Of a stretch of 21,053 nucleotides of DNA, positions 18,659 to 21,053 are shown piece by piece. The DNA comes from a virus. Under the pieces are notes generated by a model that was not told where the DNA came from, made no database searches, and saw nothing but the letters and a program-made list of their open reading frames with translations. Every line of letters starts with the position of its first letter. Position 1 is the stretch's first letter. The stretch is from the IMG/VR virus record IMGVR_UViG_3300030430_002929, positions 886 to 21,938 of that record; one strand, 5' to 3'. A program made the position numbers and the translations under genes.

Positions 18659-19201
18659 TTATTTTGAAGTTAATTTAATTTTAACGGCATCAGAAATAAA
18701 ATATTTCTGTTGCACTTTTTCTAAGTCTCCCCCATTTTTTAAATAAGTAATTATCTTATCTAATTCTTTAGAGTTTGCTTTTAGTATCGGCTTATTGATA
18801 TTCAATGTCTTGCCGTGATTATTCGTAGCATCTGCATCTTTGGTGTCGTCAATTAAGAATAAACCATTGAGTGCATATTTACGTGCATAAGAAGAAGAAG
18901 AACCAAATGATTGAGATATGTCCATACCTTTTCTATTAGGATCTACTCCAGCTTGAGCAGACACACTTACAGAATCTTTTCCGTTTGTAATCGTAGCTGT
19001 TGCTTGGATATACGGAATATTTTCATCTACAAATGTATCTGTTATCGTAAGAACAAGTTCGTGTTCTTGAAGAAGTGGCTTGACAGCTTCTAAGATGTCT
19101 TCGCAACTTCTGTAGTTGTATTTACCAAAATTGTTTCTTTGGTTTTTAGGTGCTTTCAATCTCCCTTGAATAGCTACCAGTTTGTTTGTTAGTGTTGACA
19201 T
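18659..19201 (-). CDS. erf: ERF-family single-strand DNA annealing protein
   Basis: A 180-residue member of the ERF superfamily. The signature is clear: NNFGKYNYRSCEDILEAVKPLL (residues 23-44, quoted in part: FGKYNYRSCEDILEAVKPLL), LVLTITD, ATATITNGKDSVSVSAQAG, then SQSFGSSSSYARKYALNGLF followed by LIDDTKDADA. ERF proteins anneal complementary single strands and serve phage genome circularisation, repair and recombination. The C-terminal 50 residues (LNINKPILKANSKELDK...) are variable, as in the family. The PD-(D/E)XK nuclease at 14361-15104 is the probable partner. Confidence 0.93.
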   Translation of the reverse strand: MSTLTNKLVAIQGRLKAPKNQRNNFGKYNYRSCEDILEAVKPLLQEHELVLTITDTFVDENIPYIQATATITNGKDSVSVSAQAGVDPNRKGMDISQSFGSSSSYARKYALNGLFLIDDTKDADATNNHGKTLNINKPILKANSKELDKIITYLKNGGDLEKVQQKYFISDAVKIKLTSK

Positions 19202-19217
19202 ACTGCAAATATATAAA

Positions 19218-19466
19218 TTAAATTTGATTCATATATTGTTCCGCTTGTAAATCTATTGTGAGCTTTTCAATTTCATTGTCTTTTTCATAAGATTCTATTC
19301 TTAGTTTCTTATTATTAAATTTTATTTCTCTAAGCTCTATGTGTAGTCCAGCTACATAAATAGCAATCTCATTCAATGATTTCACGACCTTTGGGTCGTG
19401 GCCTTTTAGTGTGTTGGCTATTAAATCAAAATTGTTGTAAAAGTTTATTTCTTGTGTTGCATCCAT
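19218..19466 (-). CDS. Hypothetical coiled-coil protein, 82 aa
   Basis: An 82-residue protein, first gene of the recombination operon. The N-terminal part (DATQEINFYNNFDLIANTLK) is followed by KVVKSLNEIAIYVAGLHIEL and a long charged helix (LRIESYEKDNEIEKLTIDLQ). It is probably a coiled-coil oligomer. I do not recognise it. The candidate promoter at 19485-19514 lies just upstream and gives a leader of about 15 nt. Confidence 0.62.
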   Translation of the reverse strand: MDATQEINFYNNFDLIANTLKGHDPKVVKSLNEIAIYVAGLHIELREIKFNNKKLRIESYEKDNEIEKLTIDLQAEQYMNQI

Positions 19467-19484
19467 ATTTTAAATTTTATTCAG

Positions 19485-19514
19485 CTAATATATATAAAAA
19501 TTATTATATACAAA
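19485..19514 (-). promoter_or_regulatory. Candidate promoter of the recombination/replication operon
   Basis: On the minus strand TTTG (19514-19511), an 18-bp spacer and TATATTAG (19492-19485) match the Bacteroidota pattern with one mismatch in the -7 box. There are no phased TTAAC repeats here, unlike the promoters further downstream. This difference would suit an early promoter read by host polymerase. Confidence 0.55.
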
Positions 19515-19612
19515 TTTATTTGTATGTAATAATATATATAATATATAATATAATATCTAATTTAATATTAAAAATATAATATAAATATAATATTGAATAT
19601 AATATACAACAG
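19488..19612. other. Extremely AT-rich intergenic segment
   Basis: About 125 bp of almost pure A and T, with recurring ATATAATATA patterns. It separates the lysis genes from the recombination operon and includes the -33 part of the candidate promoter. Such segments melt easily and can serve as promoter upstream elements or as unwinding regions of an origin. No gene is present. Confidence 0.6.
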
Positions 19613-19631
19613 ACGTGTTAAAACGTCTGTT
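19608..19631. terminator. Hairpin at the end of the lysis cassette
   Basis: AACAGACGT and ACGTCTGTT form a perfect 9-bp stem with a six-base loop GTTAAA. It overlaps the stop codon of the M15-like gene at 19630. A clean T-run is lacking on the minus strand (GTATATTATATT follows), so it may be a weak terminator. Confidence 0.5.
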
Positions 19632-20049
19632 ATATTTGTCCACGTCTGCCTAAAAGACCTTTTTCACCCTGCATTGCAAATTCAAATATTGCATCTGCTT
19701 TCATATCGTCATTGTCTACATACAAATATTTTTGATGTATACCTATGCGTGTAAAGCCTGCTTCCAGCAAGGCTGCTATGATACGGTATCTTTTATAAGA
19801 GTTTACACATAAGATTACTGCTGCTCTGCCAATTAGGTGTGACGAGTTTTCAAGCTCGTTGGTTCGGTGTCTACATCCATAAGATATATAACCTTTTAGT
19901 ATGGTAAATTTAAGTTGTGCATATTCTCTTGCCTGATCTAACATCTGTAAAAAATGTCTGTCCATATATCTAAAACCTGTAGATTTCTGTTGAGAGAACG
20001 GACAATCAAATTCTTCGTACTTGAAATGTTTTAGCTCGTGTATACCCAC
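19630..20049 (-). CDS. M15-like protein with degenerate zinc site (probable pseudoenzyme)
   Basis: A 139-residue protein with a GTG start at 20049, placed in a copy of the dispersed 14-bp element. It aligns along its length with the M15 peptidase encoded 0.4 kb upstream: FKYEEFDCPF with FDYKEFDSPD, SSHLIGRAAVIL with SSHIKGLAVDIK, FTRIGIHQKYLYVDND with ITRFGVSSSFLHIDID. Of three zinc ligands His71 remains, but the Asp position is Val78 and the last His is Tyr110. It should not bind zinc in the normal way. It may be a paralogue with a binding role, for example to peptidoglycan or to the spike, or a decaying duplicate. Confidence 0.75.
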   Translation of the reverse strand: MGIHELKHFKYEEFDCPFSQQKSTGFRYMDRHFLQMLDQAREYAQLKFTILKGYISYGCRHRTNELENSSHLIGRAAVILCVNSYKRYRIIAALLEAGFTRIGIHQKYLYVDNDDMKADAIFEFAMQGEKGLLGRRGQI

Positions 20050-20080
20050 TGCGTTTAAGAATTACCCTACTGCGTTTAAT
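20046..20080. repeat. Two TTAAACGCAGTRGG elements between holin and M15-like genes
   Basis: Copies at 20046-20060 and 20066-20080 (plus CCCACTGCGTTTAAG and CCCTACTGCGTTTAA), 20 bp apart. The right copy touches the holin stop codon. The left copy supplies the GTG start of the M15-like gene. Confidence 0.83.
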
Positions 20081-20466
20081 TACAGTTTCTTGGTCTTTTC
20101 CCAAGACCTTCCTACAAAGTATGCTCCGTAGACTGTTACAAGTAGTGTTTGAAATATGGGTATGTACTCTTTTTGTATTGAAAATCCACCTATGTTACCG
20201 TCTGTAAAAGACAGTGCAGTAAAAATTACTGTTAAATAAATTAAAACAAGTGGTCGTATGTTTTTTGACAGGAAAGAATCTGACTTCATATCAGACTGCC
20301 ATCTTGCAGTTACCTGGTCTTGTGCGTTTTTATCTGCTTGTTCAAGCAACTGCTGTAGCTTTTGCTTGGCTTCTAAGCGTTCTTCTTCGCTTGTGTGAAG
20401 GTTGTCTATAACTTTTCCGACATCGTTTATTAAACCGCCTGTAATAAGGCTTATTAGCTTCTTCAT
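20080..20466 (-). CDS. Holin of the 3TM/GTA-release type
   Basis: A 128-residue protein. I chose ATG 20466, which overlaps the M15 stop as TAATG; an upstream TTG is less likely. Layout: an N-terminal ITGGLINDVGKVIDNL helix, a charged coiled coil (EEERLEAKQKLQQLLEQADK), NIRPLVLIYLTVIFTALSF as the first membrane segment (about residues 69-87), a second segment (FQTLLVTVYGAYFVG, about 104-118) and the basic end SWEKTKKL. The RP-L...GRSWEK pattern is that of the holin family first seen in gene-transfer-agent release. It would permeabilise the inner membrane and let the endolysin through. Confidence 0.82.
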   Translation of the reverse strand: MKKLISLITGGLINDVGKVIDNLHTSEEERLEAKQKLQQLLEQADKNAQDQVTARWQSDMKSDSFLSKNIRPLVLIYLTVIFTALSFTDGNIGGFSIQKEYIPIFQTLLVTVYGAYFVGRSWEKTKKL

Positions 20467-20825
20467 TAGTATGTCCAAATTACGTTTTGTGCTTTTGAAG
20501 TGTCAATATCTATATGTAGAAAACTACTTGACACACCAAAGCGTGTTATATTGTGTGTTACAAATAAATTAATTAAATCATATCTGTCTCTTGAGTTGTT
20601 ACACTTTATATCTACAGCAAGCCCTTTAATGTGTGAACTATTTGGTGATGACTTGCCTAAAGAATCGTTGTGTTCTTGGCTTCTATAACCTGAGTTTATA
20701 ACAATCGGTTTACCGAACTTTTCACGAACTAAATCTAGTATGTTTAATAATTCTTGACTCATATACATTTTTCCACTACCTGGTAAATCTGGTGAGTCAA
20801 ACTCTTTGTAATCAAAATATTTCAA
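20466..20825 (-). CDS. M15-family peptidase (putative endolysin)
   Basis: A 119-residue zinc peptidase of the M15A type, likely the endolysin that cuts peptidoglycan cross-links. It shows INSGYRSQEHNDSLGKSS, SSHIKGLAVDIK and FLHIDID. Predicted zinc ligands are His65, Asp72 and His104. The TTG start at 20825 overlaps the thioredoxin-like stop as TTGA and yields the conserved start KYFDYKEFDSPD; the next ATG (residue 20) would cut off that part. No signal peptide is present, so export would rely on the holin encoded next door. Confidence 0.85.
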   Translation of the reverse strand: MKYFDYKEFDSPDLPGSGKMYMSQELLNILDLVREKFGKPIVINSGYRSQEHNDSLGKSSPNSSHIKGLAVDIKCNNSRDRYDLINLFVTHNITRFGVSSSFLHIDIDTSKAQNVIWTY

Positions 20826-21053
20826 AATTGTGATGCTTTATTTATGTTGTTTATATCTTCTTGTAATTCTTCTAAGTTTGTAGGTAGTAGTAAATCTAAA
20901 CCTGCTTTGTAAGATTTCTCTAATACACCATTCTTAAATATAAGCAAAGATGGTGTCATTCTTATTCTGTACTTTCTCTTTGCAAGTGGTGATTTTACAA
21001 TATCTACTCTATAGTATTTTGCATCTTGTATTTGTTGCCACTCAGCAAAACAA
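20822..21053 (-). CDS. Thioredoxin-like protein (partial, C-terminal 76 residues)
   Basis: The frame enters from the right edge and stops at 20822. Visible sequence: YYRVDIVKSPLAKRKYRIR, then TPSLLIFKNG with the cis-proline region typical of the thioredoxin fold, VLEKSYKAGL and a C-terminal helix (NLEELQEDINNINK). The CxxC active site, if present, lies near or past the edge; the only visible cysteine is the first full residue. It is translationally coupled to the M15 peptidase gene. A thiol-disulfide or chaperone role in virion assembly or lysis is possible. Confidence 0.65.
   Translation of the reverse strand, partial: CFAEWQQIQDAKYYRVDIVKSPLAKRKYRIRMTPSLLIFKNGVLEKSYKAGLDLLLPTNLEELQEDINNINKASQF

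Overview
This window looks like part of the genome of a tailed double-stranded DNA phage (or prophage) of a Bacteroidota host, most likely a member of the Flavobacteriia. The DNA is AT-rich and essentially every credible gene lies on the minus strand, so the window reads from right to left. Start codons are mostly preceded by A-rich leaders instead of Shine-Dalgarno sequences. Several intergenic regions carry the Bacteroidota promoter pattern TTG-N17/19-TAnnTTTG. The marker genes are a terminase large subunit, a tape measure protein, an HK97 gp10-like connector, a holin, an M15 peptidase, an ERF annealing protein and a phage sigma factor. No integrase or repressor was seen.

Layout in transcription order (right to left). 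(1) 21053-19630, lysis cassette: the C-terminal end of a thioredoxin-like protein, an M15 peptidase, a 3TM-type holin and a second M15-like protein that has lost two of three zinc ligands. (2) 19466-10821, recombination, replication and packaging operon: a coiled-coil protein, ERF annealing protein, a small protein with an SSB-like tail, an internal terminator, RepA/DnaB-like ATPase, RusA-like resolvase, a small membrane protein, sigma factor, a Cys-rich protein, a putative PD-(D/E)XK protein, a dATP/dGTP diphosphohydrolase-like protein, a RecB/Cas4-type nuclease, a DnaA domain IV-like protein, a C5 cytosine methyltransferase, a putative small terminase and the large terminase. (3) 10657-7360, a train of about fifteen very small genes in three promoter-headed groups, ended by strong terminators. 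(4) 7306-6748, a gene-free, strongly structured leader. (5) 6747-1, late tail operon: a putative tail-assembly chaperone with a candidate -1 frameshift, two tail-completion-type proteins, two large virion proteins, a 45-residue protein and the tape measure protein, which runs off the left edge. Head genes (portal, protease, capsid) are not in the window.

Two repeat families stand out and no listed gene explains them. First, TTAAC pentamers are repeated two to four times at exactly 11-bp spacing, immediately upstream of the -33 element, at five intergenic sites. This looks like a phage regulon. Second, a 14-bp element, TTAAACGCAGTAGG (minus strand), occurs in clusters after the terminase gene, after a 59-residue gene and after the holin gene, and twice inside the terminase gene. 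At two sites the two families sit side by side in the order stop codon, 14-bp repeats, TTAAC repeats, promoter. Together with the phage sigma factor and the structured late leader, this suggests a dedicated temporal transcription system that I do not recognise from any described phage.
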